The notes under the pieces: generated by a model | Seen by the model: only the letters and a program-made list of their open reading frames with translations | Told to the model about the DNA's origin: nothing | Databases searched by the model: none | In this document: positions 41,961 to 50,610 of the stretch, piece after piece | How positions within the stretch are numbered: position 1 is the first letter of the stretch | How the letters are laid out: every line of letters starts with the position of its first letter | Made by a program: the position numbers and the translations under genes | NCBI GenBank assembly: GCA_035319765.1 | Contig: DATHCB010000147.1 | Location: 13,157 to 77,156 of the forward strand | Reading direction: 5' to 3' | From: DATHCB01 sp035319765 | GTDB lineage: Archaea; Thermoproteota; Bathyarchaeia; Bathyarchaeales; SOJC01 | Length of the DNA stretch: 64,000 nt

Positions 41961-44180
41961 CTATTCTCTTTCGTAGAAGTCTTCCGCTTTCGGTGGGTTC
42001 TTGTCTAATCCTCTTCGTTCACGAATCTGTGCGATGATGTCCCCTTCCATGTTTTCGGGCACCGGCGCCCAACGACTGAACTGGGTAGCCCAAAAGGCTC
42101 TGCCCTGAGTGGACGAGCGTAATTCTTCGGCTATTCCGAATGATTCGGCAACGGGCATCTCTGCCTTGACAACCATCATGTCTTCATCGGTGACCATATC
42201 GAGCACTCGGCCACGCCGCTTCTGCACCGTTGCGAGTACGGCGCTTATGAAATCGCTAGGAACCTTGCATTCGAAGCTTAAGATCGGCTCCAAAAGCTTC
42301 GGATCGCTGAGAAGGAAAGCACACCAAATAGGACGCCAAGTCATCGGCAGAATCTGCGCAGGTCCTCTGTGAACGGGGTCTTCATGAACCTGAATGTCTT
42401 CAAGGTTGATTTTCAGCCCGTACGCAGGCTCTTTTGCTAGAATGCAAGTGTGGACTGCTTCAGCGAAACCTGATTTTATGTGATCGATGACTTCTTCGAC
42501 ATACTGCCGCCCTTTGATTCTGTTGACCAACAGGTTAGTGTCTTCGATAGCAATCACGTTGCGCGCATCGTCTGTTTCCCATCCAAACTCGGTTCTGAGA
42601 AGCCTCTGCCTCTCCTCCCGACTCTGCATCTCGCTGATCTTGCCCAATTTTATCGCTTCGATCACTTCGTCGGGCAGCTTTTCCATAGTCACCCAGAGCT
42701 TACTATGCTTGTTCGGACTCTTGCCCATAATAGCCGGTCCCTTATAGTCATGACTAATCGTTTCACGGTAGATGACGATAGGCTTGCTTGTCTTGACTTT
42801 CAATCCCGCTTCTTGCATACGGTAAGCTGTAATTTCCAAGTGAAGCTCGCCCATTCCGCTCAGCAGGTACTCGCCGCTTTCTCTGTTGATCGTGAAGCGA
42901 AGATTCGGGTCCTCTAGAGTCAGCTTATGGATAACTTTGTCAAAAAGTGGCAGATCCTTAATGTCCGCAGGCTCGACAGCGACTGTTACAACAGGATCTG
43001 ACACGTACTTAAGACCCTCAAAAGGCTTCGTTTCAATGCCATCTTGTGCTACGGTTTCACCAACGTGGATCCCCGACATCCCAGCGATCGCCGCAATGTT
43101 ACCTGCCGGAACTCTGTCAACGATAACACGATCAGCGGCCATGCTCATGTACACTTGCTGAATCGCACCGCTCTGGCGACTAGTGATCAACCTCACCTGC
43201 TTGCCCTTCTCGACCGTTCCACTGAATATTCTACCTATGGCTACAACTCCACTGTGAGGATCAACCTCAATAGTGCTGATGCACATGAGAAGAGGCCCAT
43301 TCGGATCAACCTTAGCCATAGCCTTGCCGATCTCGCTGTTAGGATCGCCAGGCCAAATCTGGCTCTGTCTGTAGGGCTGAGCCTCAAAGGGATTCGGTAA
43401 GTGCTGACAGAACATATCGAGGATTGGATCCTGGAGAGGGGCCTTCTTGCTGAGTTCATCCACCTTCTGAGCAACTTTATCAGGCTCGCCCGAATAAGCG
43501 TCAATTATATCAGCGAAGGATACACCCTTAGCCTTCATGTGGGTAAGGTTGAGACCCCACTTGTGCAGTGCCGAACCGAAAGCCACACGATCATCTTCGA
43601 CCTTGACCTGCCAATCCTTCTTATGCTCGGCTGGCGCATATTTCTCGATAAGGTTGTTGGCCCTAGCGATTATTTTGGCAAACTTGTTTTGAATGGCTTG
43701 AGGAGTCAGTCGGATCTCCTTTATCAGCCGGTCAACCTTGTTAATGTAAAGCAGGGGCTTCACTCTCTCACGAAGCGCCTGCATCAAGACGGTCTCCGTC
43801 TGCGTCATCGGACCCTCCACCGCGTCGACAACCACCAATGCTCCATCCACCGCCCGCAAACTTCGGGTAACGGCCCCACTGAAGTCTATGTGACCAGGCG
43901 TGTCAATGAGATTGATCAAAAAGTCCGCTCCCTTATAATTGTGGGCAAGACTGATGTTCGACGCAAAAACAGTCATCTGCCTTTTTTGTTCCAGCTCCCA
44001 CGAGTCAAGAAACAGTTTTTGCCCCGCCGTCTGCTCACTAATTATTCCTGCAGCTGCAAGAAGACTGTCAGAAAGCGTAGTTTTTCCATGGTCAACGTGA
44101 GCGATTATGCTTGTGTTTCGTATGTGCTCTGGGTCGTTCATGAGCTTAACGATTTCTTCGACCTGCTTATACCGTGCCAT
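41961..44180 (-). CDS. fusA: Translation elongation factor 2
   Basis: A 739-residue five-domain translocase GTPase. G1 is AHVDHGKT (27-34), G3 DTPGH, G4 NKVD. The switch-I/G2 region reads EQKRQMTV, the variant I associate with crenarchaeal EF-2, instead of ARGITI. Domain IV carries the diphthamide loop (VHEDPVHRGPAQILPM). The start ATG 44180 follows GAGGATG. It is not next to ribosomal protein S12/S7 or EF-1A genes, so the usual str-type cluster is dispersed here. Confidence 0.97.
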   Translation of the reverse strand: MARYKQVEEIVKLMNDPEHIRNTSIIAHVDHGKTTLSDSLLAAAGIISEQTAGQKLFLDSWELEQKRQMTVFASNISLAHNYKGADFLINLIDTPGHIDFSGAVTRSLRAVDGALVVVDAVEGPMTQTETVLMQALRERVKPLLYINKVDRLIKEIRLTPQAIQNKFAKIIARANNLIEKYAPAEHKKDWQVKVEDDRVAFGSALHKWGLNLTHMKAKGVSFADIIDAYSGEPDKVAQKVDELSKKAPLQDPILDMFCQHLPNPFEAQPYRQSQIWPGDPNSEIGKAMAKVDPNGPLLMCISTIEVDPHSGVVAIGRIFSGTVEKGKQVRLITSRQSGAIQQVYMSMAADRVIVDRVPAGNIAAIAGMSGIHVGETVAQDGIETKPFEGLKYVSDPVVTVAVEPADIKDLPLFDKVIHKLTLEDPNLRFTINRESGEYLLSGMGELHLEITAYRMQEAGLKVKTSKPIVIYRETISHDYKGPAIMGKSPNKHSKLWVTMEKLPDEVIEAIKLGKISEMQSREERQRLLRTEFGWETDDARNVIAIEDTNLLVNRIKGRQYVEEVIDHIKSGFAEAVHTCILAKEPAYGLKINLEDIQVHEDPVHRGPAQILPMTWRPIWCAFLLSDPKLLEPILSFECKVPSDFISAVLATVQKRRGRVLDMVTDEDMMVVKAEMPVAESFGIAEELRSSTQGRAFWATQFSRWAPVPENMEGDIIAQIRERRGLDKNPPKAEDFYERE

Positions 44181-44426
44181 AATTAATCAACATCCTCTAC
44201 GATCGATATTGAGTTCTTAAGACCAACGATAAATGTATTAGGCATGTTTTGACTTCGCCTTTTTTCATGAAACTCACATGGTGATGACAGACGCCACGTA
44301 AAAAGTTTTTGTCGAACAAAGAAGCGACGATTTATACGAGTCTCCCTGCACAGCGAGGCCTTTCTAATTGGTTTTTTCCAAGTCGATACGCGTGCTTATA
44401 TTCGACTTTGCGTTACTTGCCAAAGC

Positions 44427-45041
44427 ATGACACAAAGTGCACCTTTGTGCGTCGATCTCCACCTGCATACTCTTTACTCAGGCGACTCTTCAATTACGCC
44501 CAGGCGTTTGGTCGAAACATTGCATGCACACTCTTTTCTCAAAACGATTGCGATAACAGACCATAACACGTTGGAAGGCTACCATCACGTCAGCAAACTC
44601 GCTACAGCCTACTCAGACATCCTTGTACTGCCGGGAATCGAAGCATCAACACCATATGGAGATTTGATTATTGTCGGCACGGAGGAACGACCACCAAACC
44701 CTGCCTTGCCCGAGAGGCTCATAGAATTTGCCAAGGACAGAAACGTGGTCACTATAATCCCGCATCCGTACCGCGCCCCTTCAGGCTTGGGCGACTACTC
44801 CAGACGCCTAAGACCTACAGCGGTCGAAGTCTACAACCCAACAGCCATGCCAATACAGAACAGAATGGCGCAACGGCTGGCCCAAGAGATGAAGCTCCCT
44901 CAAATAGCCGCTAGTGACGCCCACACCATAGAAGATCTGGGCGCAGCTTATACCAAAATCAGGGCGTCACAGAACCTGGACGAGATCCTGAAAGCCATAA
45001 GAAACGGGGAAGTGCAACCATCGCAAAAACCAAAAACCTAG
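44427..45041 (+). CDS. PHP-domain metal-dependent phosphoesterase
   Basis: A 204-residue stand-alone PHP domain with an intact-looking trinuclear metal site: H12 and H14 (DLHLHTLYS), D45 and H46 (ITDHN), E72 (PGIEAS), H113 (IPHPYR), D164 and H166 (ASDAHT). PHP enzymes hydrolyse phosphoesters; versions attached to bacterial PolIII and PolX proofread DNA. TGCTTATATTCG at 44393-44404 suggests a leaderless transcript from ATG 44427. The next gene, 44 bases on, is a family B polymerase lacking its exonuclease domain, so a trans proofreading role is a reasonable hypothesis; histidinol phosphatase or nucleotide phosphatase activity are alternatives. Confidence 0.88.
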   Translation: MTQSAPLCVDLHLHTLYSGDSSITPRRLVETLHAHSFLKTIAITDHNTLEGYHHVSKLATAYSDILVLPGIEASTPYGDLIIVGTEERPPNPALPERLIEFAKDRNVVTIIPHPYRAPSGLGDYSRRLRPTAVEVYNPTAMPIQNRMAQRLAQEMKLPQIAASDAHTIEDLGAAYTKIRASQNLDEILKAIRNGEVQPSQKPKT

Positions 45042-45085
45042 GCAGCAGAAACAGTTATTTTTAACTTGACTCGACTTCAACCTTA

Positions 45086-46996
45086 GTGAAGAACGCATTG
45101 AGTTCTTACATCCTTCTTGATGCAGAGACTGAGGGCAGAGCCATTCTACTCAGACTCTATGACGCCCAAACAGACAAAATTTCAGAAATCCGAGATGCCG
45201 ATTACAAACCATATTTATACCTTCAAAACCCGTTGTCCAAGAATAACGAGGAAGGAATACGAAGCCTCTATGGCGAAACAGAAGTAGTAAAAAAACGTGA
45301 ACTTCTCACCGGCGAAATAAAGCAGTTAACCAAGGTCTCCTTCCTCACACTAGACACTTTTAACAAAGCCAGCAAAACCTTCAGCCCGGCTTGGGAAAGC
45401 GAACTAGAATACGCGCAAAGTTACGTTTACGACCATGGCATGATCTTCGGCGCACCACATACGATGAATGCCGACCGGTTGATCTTGACCAACAGCCTGC
45501 CTCAAGAACTTGAAAGCAAGTTCGAGAACACATTCGCCGATGCTAAGGCGACGGACCCACAAAAATACACTCAAATCAAGCACTGGTTTAGTTTACTGCA
45601 GCAGTCCGTGCCTCAAGTCAGGCCTGAGCATCTGGGCATGAAAGCAGTTGATTCGGAAGATCTGTACCGTGCATTCATGTTGGCGAGAATAGCTAATATT
45701 CCAGTTGCAAAGGCGTATCAAAGTCATCGGGTAAGTGAATGGCTAAAATCCATAATTTACGCCCACTTGAGAAAGAACAACGTCTTAATTCCTACATCCA
45801 CGGAATTAAGAAGGGGCTTGGAAACGCATAGAGTCGCGGGCGCCCTGACAGTCCAGCCAAAAGCGGGCACGTACTTCAACACGATCGTTTGCGACTTCGA
45901 AAGTCTATATCCAAGCGTCATTGACAGCTACAACCTCTCGTATGAGACCGTAAACTGCCCACACGCAGAATGCATGACACATAGGATCAAGGAATGCGGG
46001 GAACACTGGATCTGCGTGCAGCGAAGAGGTTTCTGGTCTGTCCTCATAGGTGCCATAAAAGACCTCCGCATACGCTGGTACAAGCCCCTATCCAAAAACA
46101 TGGAACTGCCAGATCGAGAGAGAACAACGGCGCAGACCCTGGCTAAATTACTAAAGTTGATCGGCGTCTCGGGCTATGGCGTAACGGTCAGAATCCACGG
46201 ACTCGCCTGTCCACCATTGGCAGAGTGCATAACAGGCTACGGACGCTGGACTCTACAGACAACTTGGGCCATGGCCAAAGCAAACGGAATGCATCCGACT
46301 TATGGTGACACAGATTCCATCTTCCTTGATAACCCGCAACCTGCCCAGGTGAAAGCCCTGATCAGCGCAGTGAAAGAGAAACTTAAACTCGACCTGTCAA
46401 TAGAGAAGCAATACTCCCTCTGCGTTCTTCCTGCGGCAAAGAAAGCCTATTACGGCATACTACGGGATGGAACCCCGGACCTGAAAGGTTTAACAGCTAT
46501 AAAATCAAATTCGCCTAAATTCATCCAAAAAGTGTTCCAAGACTGCGTGAGACAACTGAGCAACGTGAAAGACCCCAAGGATTACGAAGAAGGGAAAAAA
46601 AGAATCATGACGACGGTTCACCATGCCGTGGAGGACCTGAAAACTGGCAGAGTCCCACTTGAAGACCTTGTTTACTCTGTGCAGCTTTTCTTCGATCCAC
46701 ACGAACGGCTAGGAGCAAACGTGAGTATTATGCCTCAACCTTACCAATGCGCTGTGCAATTGTTGGAGCGAGGCGAAAAAGTCGAAAGAGGAGATACAGT
46801 GGATTTCTTAAAGGTCAAACCCTTCTATTTCAGAGGCAAGATATTCACGGTGAAACCAGCAAAATATGTTGATAGCGTGGCAGAAATGAACGTGAACGAC
46901 TACATCAGAAACATGACATCCGCCTTGACACAGACATTCGCGCCTATGGGAATAAAACTCGAAAAAGCTGAAAAAAGAATCTCAGACTGGCTATAA
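45086..46996 (+). CDS. Compact family B DNA polymerase lacking the 3'-5' exonuclease domain
   Basis: A 636-residue PolB, short against about 780-900 for archaeal PolB. The N-terminal domain (1-125, with YKPYLYL and SYVYDHGMIFGAP) leads almost directly into the pre-palm region (190-240, EDLYRAFMLARIANIPVAKA), so the roughly 200-residue exonuclease domain and its ExoI-III motifs are missing. Catalytic motifs remain: DFESLYPS (D270) and YGDTDS (406-411); KKAYYG is present in the thumb side. Motif B is odd: the usual K-x3-N reads KLIGVSGYG. Cys 291, 296, 304 and 310 could bind zinc. GTG start, TATA-like TTATTTTTAA at 45055. Confidence 0.88.
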   Translation: MKNALSSYILLDAETEGRAILLRLYDAQTDKISEIRDADYKPYLYLQNPLSKNNEEGIRSLYGETEVVKKRELLTGEIKQLTKVSFLTLDTFNKASKTFSPAWESELEYAQSYVYDHGMIFGAPHTMNADRLILTNSLPQELESKFENTFADAKATDPQKYTQIKHWFSLLQQSVPQVRPEHLGMKAVDSEDLYRAFMLARIANIPVAKAYQSHRVSEWLKSIIYAHLRKNNVLIPTSTELRRGLETHRVAGALTVQPKAGTYFNTIVCDFESLYPSVIDSYNLSYETVNCPHAECMTHRIKECGEHWICVQRRGFWSVLIGAIKDLRIRWYKPLSKNMELPDRERTTAQTLAKLLKLIGVSGYGVTVRIHGLACPPLAECITGYGRWTLQTTWAMAKANGMHPTYGDTDSIFLDNPQPAQVKALISAVKEKLKLDLSIEKQYSLCVLPAAKKAYYGILRDGTPDLKGLTAIKSNSPKFIQKVFQDCVRQLSNVKDPKDYEEGKKRIMTTVHHAVEDLKTGRVPLEDLVYSVQLFFDPHERLGANVSIMPQPYQCAVQLLERGEKVERGDTVDFLKVKPFYFRGKIFTVKPAKYVDSVAEMNVNDYIRNMTSALTQTFAPMGIKLEKAEKRISDWL

Positions 46997-47071
46997 AACT
47001 GGAATAGCAGTTTTTAAACGACATGTTTATAATTCGTTAAGACCGACATCAAAGCCCTGAGGCTTCCCGCT

Positions 47072-47761
47072 TTGAGCCGAAGAACTGTCTACGTTCACCA
47101 CAATTTATCAATGCTTGCTGTCTTGGCCGCGATTCTAGTCGTCGTGATTTTCTTGCTTTTCATAGGAGTCACCGGCGCAGCGTTCGCCAAAGTAGGCTTC
47201 ACCCCACTGACGATTGCAGTGATTCTGATCGCAACCCTGCTAGGAAGCACAGTTAATATTCCGATTCTAAGACTGAAAGCGGTTGTGCCCATAGTTAAGG
47301 AGGAGGTCGTAAGCTTCTTCGGAGTAGTTTACCGAGTTCCGCAAGTAGAGTACGGGGAAAGAACGACTATGGTAGCTGTGAACCTGGGGGGCGCTCTCAT
47401 ACCTACTGCGATTTCGTTCTATTTACTGTGGAAGATGCCCTCAGCCATATTTTATGCAGTAGTGGATGTCATCATCGTTGCCATCGTTATTCACGCCGTT
47501 GCAAGACCCGTGAAGGGAGTCGGAATAACCGCACCGGTGTTCGTCTCACCAATAGTCGCTGCACTTGTTGCCATTCTGCTCCCGTTCAGCACACCACAGA
47601 TAGTAGCTTATATAGCGGGCGTACTAGGGACGCTCATAGGCGCAGACTTGTCAAATCTCGGCGTCATTCCGCAGCTTGGCGCACCGGTCGCAAGTATCGG
47701 AGGGGCTGGCACATTCGACGGCGTGTTCCTCAGCGGCATAATAGCAGCTCTCCTCGCTTAA
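47072..47761 (+). CDS. DUF1614 multi-span membrane protein
   Basis: A 229-residue membrane protein with about seven hydrophobic segments and the DUF1614 features: LGSTVNIPILRLK after the second span, VNLGGALIPTAISFYLLWK, and the Gly/Asp-rich LGTLIGADLSNLG with ASIGGAGTFDGVFLSGIIAAL at the end. The family occurs widely in archaea and is functionally unknown, perhaps transport. TTG 47072 is the first start; ATG 47111 would cut before the first span and is less likely. Confidence 0.8.
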   Translation: MSRRTVYVHHNLSMLAVLAAILVVVIFLLFIGVTGAAFAKVGFTPLTIAVILIATLLGSTVNIPILRLKAVVPIVKEEVVSFFGVVYRVPQVEYGERTTMVAVNLGGALIPTAISFYLLWKMPSAIFYAVVDVIIVAIVIHAVARPVKGVGITAPVFVSPIVAALVAILLPFSTPQIVAYIAGVLGTLIGADLSNLGVIPQLGAPVASIGGAGTFDGVFLSGIIAALLA

Positions 47762-47815
47762 GAAAGGGTCCTTGGAAGAAACCTCCAAGATGAAAGCGAA
47801 TTTCGCTGACCCCCA

Positions 47816-48619
47816 TCAAGAACGAACAATAGGGCTAAACTTGCCGAGAAAAGTCCAGTCTTTGTTTGAAAACTTTTCGCGACTCAATATCCGCGCAGTC
47901 TCTTCTTCTTCTTTGATCAAAGTGCCCTCCAAAAGCTTTATGTCTAAAGCTTGTTGAAAACCGTGAACCAAGGACGAGCAGGCTTGTTGAACCGTAGCTT
48001 CCGAATAGGTCTCATTTTCGAGTGAACTTATTTTACGTTCGGCGATATTGACTATTTCGACGCGTGTTTTCGCCCAAGGCACCCGTAGAAAGGTAAACAT
48101 TTTGTTTAGATCTACGCTCATCAGAAGCGTGCCGTGCTGCAGAATCGTGCCATGTTTGAAGGACTGTGCACTTCCTGAAATTTTTTTTCCATTTATGGCG
48201 ATATTTGGACAGTTCTCGTAGTCGCCTAGATTGAAGTCGGCTTTCACTCTTAGCAATTCAAGAGCTTTGATAAGTCCGCCGCATATTTTGTTGTAAGCAG
48301 CGATGACGTCTTCTGCGCCTAGATCTTCTCTCTTAACGATGACACTGTACGTTATTTCACCGTCACTGTCATGATAAACCGCGCCACCGCCAGTAATTCT
48401 ACGCACGACCTCAACGCCTTCTCTTTCGCAATTGTCCAAGTTAACCTGATCATATACGTCCTGAAAGCGCCCAATAGAAACCGCCGATGGTTTCCAGCGA
48501 TAAAATCGAACAGTGTTCGGAACATTGCCTGCTATTCTTGCGCCTAAGATAGCCTCATCAATTGCCATGTTCATCGCGGAATCGTGTGTCTCTAGTTTCA
48601 GAAGTCGCCATGTGGTCAA
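47816..48619 (-). CDS. Lipoate--protein ligase A family protein
   Basis: A 267-residue ligase that attaches lipoate (or related cofactor) to carrier proteins. Conserved blocks: TWRLLKLETHDSAMNMAIDE, VRFYRWKPSAVSIGRFQ, RRITGGGAVYHD, KKISGSAQSF and LQHGTLL. The frame is open to 48745, but I choose TTG 48619: the family starts with this TWRLL strand, GAAGGT lies upstream, and the longer version would overlap the divergent JAMM gene by about 50 bases. The C-terminal accessory domain is included. Confidence 0.87.
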   Translation of the reverse strand: MTTWRLLKLETHDSAMNMAIDEAILGARIAGNVPNTVRFYRWKPSAVSIGRFQDVYDQVNLDNCEREGVEVVRRITGGGAVYHDSDGEITYSVIVKREDLGAEDVIAAYNKICGGLIKALELLRVKADFNLGDYENCPNIAINGKKISGSAQSFKHGTILQHGTLLMSVDLNKMFTFLRVPWAKTRVEIVNIAERKISSLENETYSEATVQQACSSLVHGFQQALDIKLLEGTLIKEEEETARILSREKFSNKDWTFLGKFSPIVRS

Positions 48620-48697
48620 TTTTGCATCGAAACCTTCTAATGAAAAGCCGCTATTCTGTCTTTCTAGCCGCAAGTAAAACGCTGGGCTATAGGTATC

Positions 48698-49075
48698 ATG
48701 AGTGAAGTGCTTATCAAGAGAGATATGCTGAGTTGTATCCTGCAAGATGCCGCTTCAGTGCATCCGCGTGAGATGATCCTCCTCTTACGAGGAAAGGTCA
48801 ACAAGAACCAATTTACCATAACGGACCTCATAATTCCGCCCGTTCCAATGCATGGCAGAGGCTTTTCGGGCTTTCAGCGCTACATGCTTCCAATGGACTT
48901 CTCAATCATCGGCACCGTTCACTCGCATCCATCTGGAGTTGCGAAACCCTCATTGGCAGACTTGAATCATTCTTTTGGCAGAATAATCATGATCGCTGGT
49001 TTTCCCTACAAAGACGAAGCAAACGTTGCAGTGTTTAACCACTCCGGAGAAGGACTCACGCTGAGAATAGTTTGA
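48698..49075 (+). CDS. JAMM/MPN+ domain metalloprotease-like protein
   Basis: A 125-residue single MPN+ domain. The JAMM motif is intact: E25 (HPREMILLL), H75-x-H77 (TVHSHPSG), S85 and D88 (PSLADL). Archaeal stand-alone JAMM proteins include desampylases that remove ubiquitin-like SAMPs, and the size and motif fit that role. No SAMP or E1-like gene is nearby in this window, so the substrate is inferred from the family only. Divergent from the lipoate ligase. Confidence 0.9.
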   Translation: MSEVLIKRDMLSCILQDAASVHPREMILLLRGKVNKNQFTITDLIIPPVPMHGRGFSGFQRYMLPMDFSIIGTVHSHPSGVAKPSLADLNHSFGRIIMIAGFPYKDEANVAVFNHSGEGLTLRIV

Positions 49076-49139
49076 TCGTTATGAGACATAGAGCAAGAAA
49101 GCTGGCAAAGATCTGGCAAAATTTGCAGAAGTTAGAAGG

Positions 49140-49556
49140 TTGACGATTAAAGACTACGACGCTATCGTGAAGGTTTGGAAGGGGGCTGGTCTGCCGTACA
49201 AACCCAAGGGCAGAGACAGCCACCAAGTCGTGGCTAAGACGATGCTGGAGTTTCCTAATTTGTTCCTTGGCGCCTTCTCTGAAGACAGACCCGTCGGAGT
49301 CGTAATCGGCATTTATGAAACTTGAATGAAAGGCTGGATAAACCGTTTGGCAGTAGACCCGGAATATCAGAAGCTGGGAATCGCTCGACAATTCGTAACA
49401 AGAATTGAAAAGGAGCTAAAAGTGCACGGAGCAAAAATCTTCTTTGCTTTAATCGAAACTCCAAATGAGGAATCGGTTGAAGTGTTTAGGAAGCTGGGGT
49501 ACGCTTTTAATAGGGATATTTTGTATGCTACCAAGCGGGAAAGTCTAGACATATGA
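49140..49556 (+). pseudogene. GNAT acetyltransferase interrupted by an in-frame TGA
   Basis: One reading frame encodes a GNAT split by TGA at 49323-49325. Before the stop: WKGAGLPYKPKGRDSHQVV and FLGAFSEDRPVGVVIGIYE. After it: KGWINRLAVDPEYQKLGIAR, the acetyl-CoA site, then TPNEESVEVFRKLGYAFN. The two parts join without frameshift, so a single base change (for example CGA to TGA) explains it. The first codon is TTG 49140. It may be a recent pseudogene, a sequence error, or readthrough. Confidence 0.75.
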
Positions 49557-49576
49557 AAGAAAAGAGGGGAGGTTTT

Positions 49577-50149
49577 TCAGTAGTTTTCGCACCAGAGCTC
49601 ATAATAGCTTTGAGGATGGTTGCAGACTGGGCATTTATCAGGTGCCGAAGCGCCCTCGAAGACGTATCCACAGTTTCGACATTTCCATTTGACTGAAGAT
49701 TCTTTTTTGAAGACGCTCCCTTTTTCAACGCTTGCCAGTAGTTTTCTGTACCGCCGTTCATGGTAGTTTTCAACTCTTGCGACCATTCGAAAGGTATTGG
49801 CGACATCTTTGAAGCCTTCCTTCGTTGCCACTTCTGCAAAGTTGGGATACAGAGTACCCCATTCCAGTTTCTCACCTTCCGCAGCAGCCAGTAAGTTTTG
49901 AGCTGTCGTGGTCGTAATTCCAGCCGGGTACGTAGCTTTGATTTCTGCCATTCCACCCTGGAGATGGTTGAAAAACAGCTGAGCATGCTCCTTCTCGTTA
50001 TCAGCAGTCTCCTGAAAAATGGCAGATATTTGCTCAAACCCTTCCTTCTTGGCCGCGCTGGCAAAGAATGTGTATCGCGTTCTTGCCTGAGACTCGCCAG
50101 CAAATGCAGCTAACAAATTTTTCTCGGTCTGACTTCCTTTGAACTCCAT
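49577..50149 (-). CDS. Rubrerythrin
   Basis: A 190-residue peroxide-reducing non-heme iron protein. The four-helix diiron domain supplies E and ExxH ligands (FAGESQARTRY, ETADNEKEHAQLF, LLAAAEGEKLEW, ARVENYHERRY), followed by a C-terminal rubredoxin domain with CRNCG and CPVCN for mononuclear iron. It works in oxidative-stress defence of anaerobes. It lies between the broken GNAT gene and tRNA-Asp. Confidence 0.95.
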   Translation of the reverse strand: MEFKGSQTEKNLLAAFAGESQARTRYTFFASAAKKEGFEQISAIFQETADNEKEHAQLFFNHLQGGMAEIKATYPAGITTTTAQNLLAAAEGEKLEWGTLYPNFAEVATKEGFKDVANTFRMVARVENYHERRYRKLLASVEKGSVFKKESSVKWKCRNCGYVFEGASAPDKCPVCNHPQSYYELWCENY

Positions 50150-50242
50150 AACATCAACTTCCTTCAGGTACTAGCGCAAAAAGAAGCATAAAACTATTTT
50201 GAAAAGCCTGGTACTTGTATTCTAGAAATGAATTGAAAACAA

Positions 50243-50320
50243 TGGCGCCTTGGCCGGGATTTGGACCCGGGTCCAGCGGGCGACAGCCGCTTATACTAGA
50301 CCGGACTATACTACCAAGGC
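50243..50320 (-). tRNA. tRNA-Asp (GTC), CCA encoded
   Basis: Read on the minus strand: acceptor GCCTTGG/CCAAGGC, D-stem GTAT/GTAT, anticodon arm AGCGG / CTGTCGC / CCGCT (GTC), T-arm CCGGG / TCCAAAT / CCCGG, discriminator G at 50246, CCA at 50245-50243. No intron. Confidence 0.95.
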
Positions 50321-50493
50321 ACTCCGAAAAGAGACGCCGCAGATGCATAAAGAAAGATTTTGCCTAAAAAAGTTTTACCCCTCAACCTCTATGTGAAACT
50401 TTATCGAGTCTTAGAATTCGCTCGTCAACAACTTGCCATTTCGTGTCCTTGCAGAGAATCTGGACTGTCATGCATGCAGTAACAGAAAGCTCG

Positions 50494-50610
50494 TCACTTG
50501 GCATTTTTGGCGCTGTGAACCCACCAAGCGCCCCAAATAAGCATAGAAATGATGATGACCCAGAACACTATCAAAACGATGTTCGTGACGCTTACTGAAA
50601 GGTCTTCCAT
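50494..50610 (-). CDS. 38-residue single-span membrane protein
   Basis: ATG 50610 to TGA 50494. The peptide starts acidic (MEDLSVSV), continues as one long hydrophobic helix (NIVLIVFWVIIISMLIWG) and ends WWVHSAKNAK. TTTTTAAG about 32 bases upstream of the ATG is a plausible TATA box. Its size and form resemble small regulatory or accessory membrane subunits. Partner unknown. Confidence 0.45.
   Translation of the reverse strand: MEDLSVSVTNIVLIVFWVIIISMLIWGAWWVHSAKNAK

Noticed and set aside
43401..44186. A 261-codon plus-strand open frame
   Set aside because: It is antisense to the GTPase domain of EF-2, with no recognisable domain of its own.
47428..47793. Arg/His-rich 121-codon frame
   Set aside because: It is a shifted frame of the DUF1614 gene and has shadow-type composition.
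49323..49325. Selenocysteine or pyrrolysine recoding in the GNAT gene
   Set aside because: The codon is TGA, not TAG, and sits at a variable loop next to the acetyl-CoA site where Arg is more likely; no SECIS-like hairpin or Sec machinery is visible.
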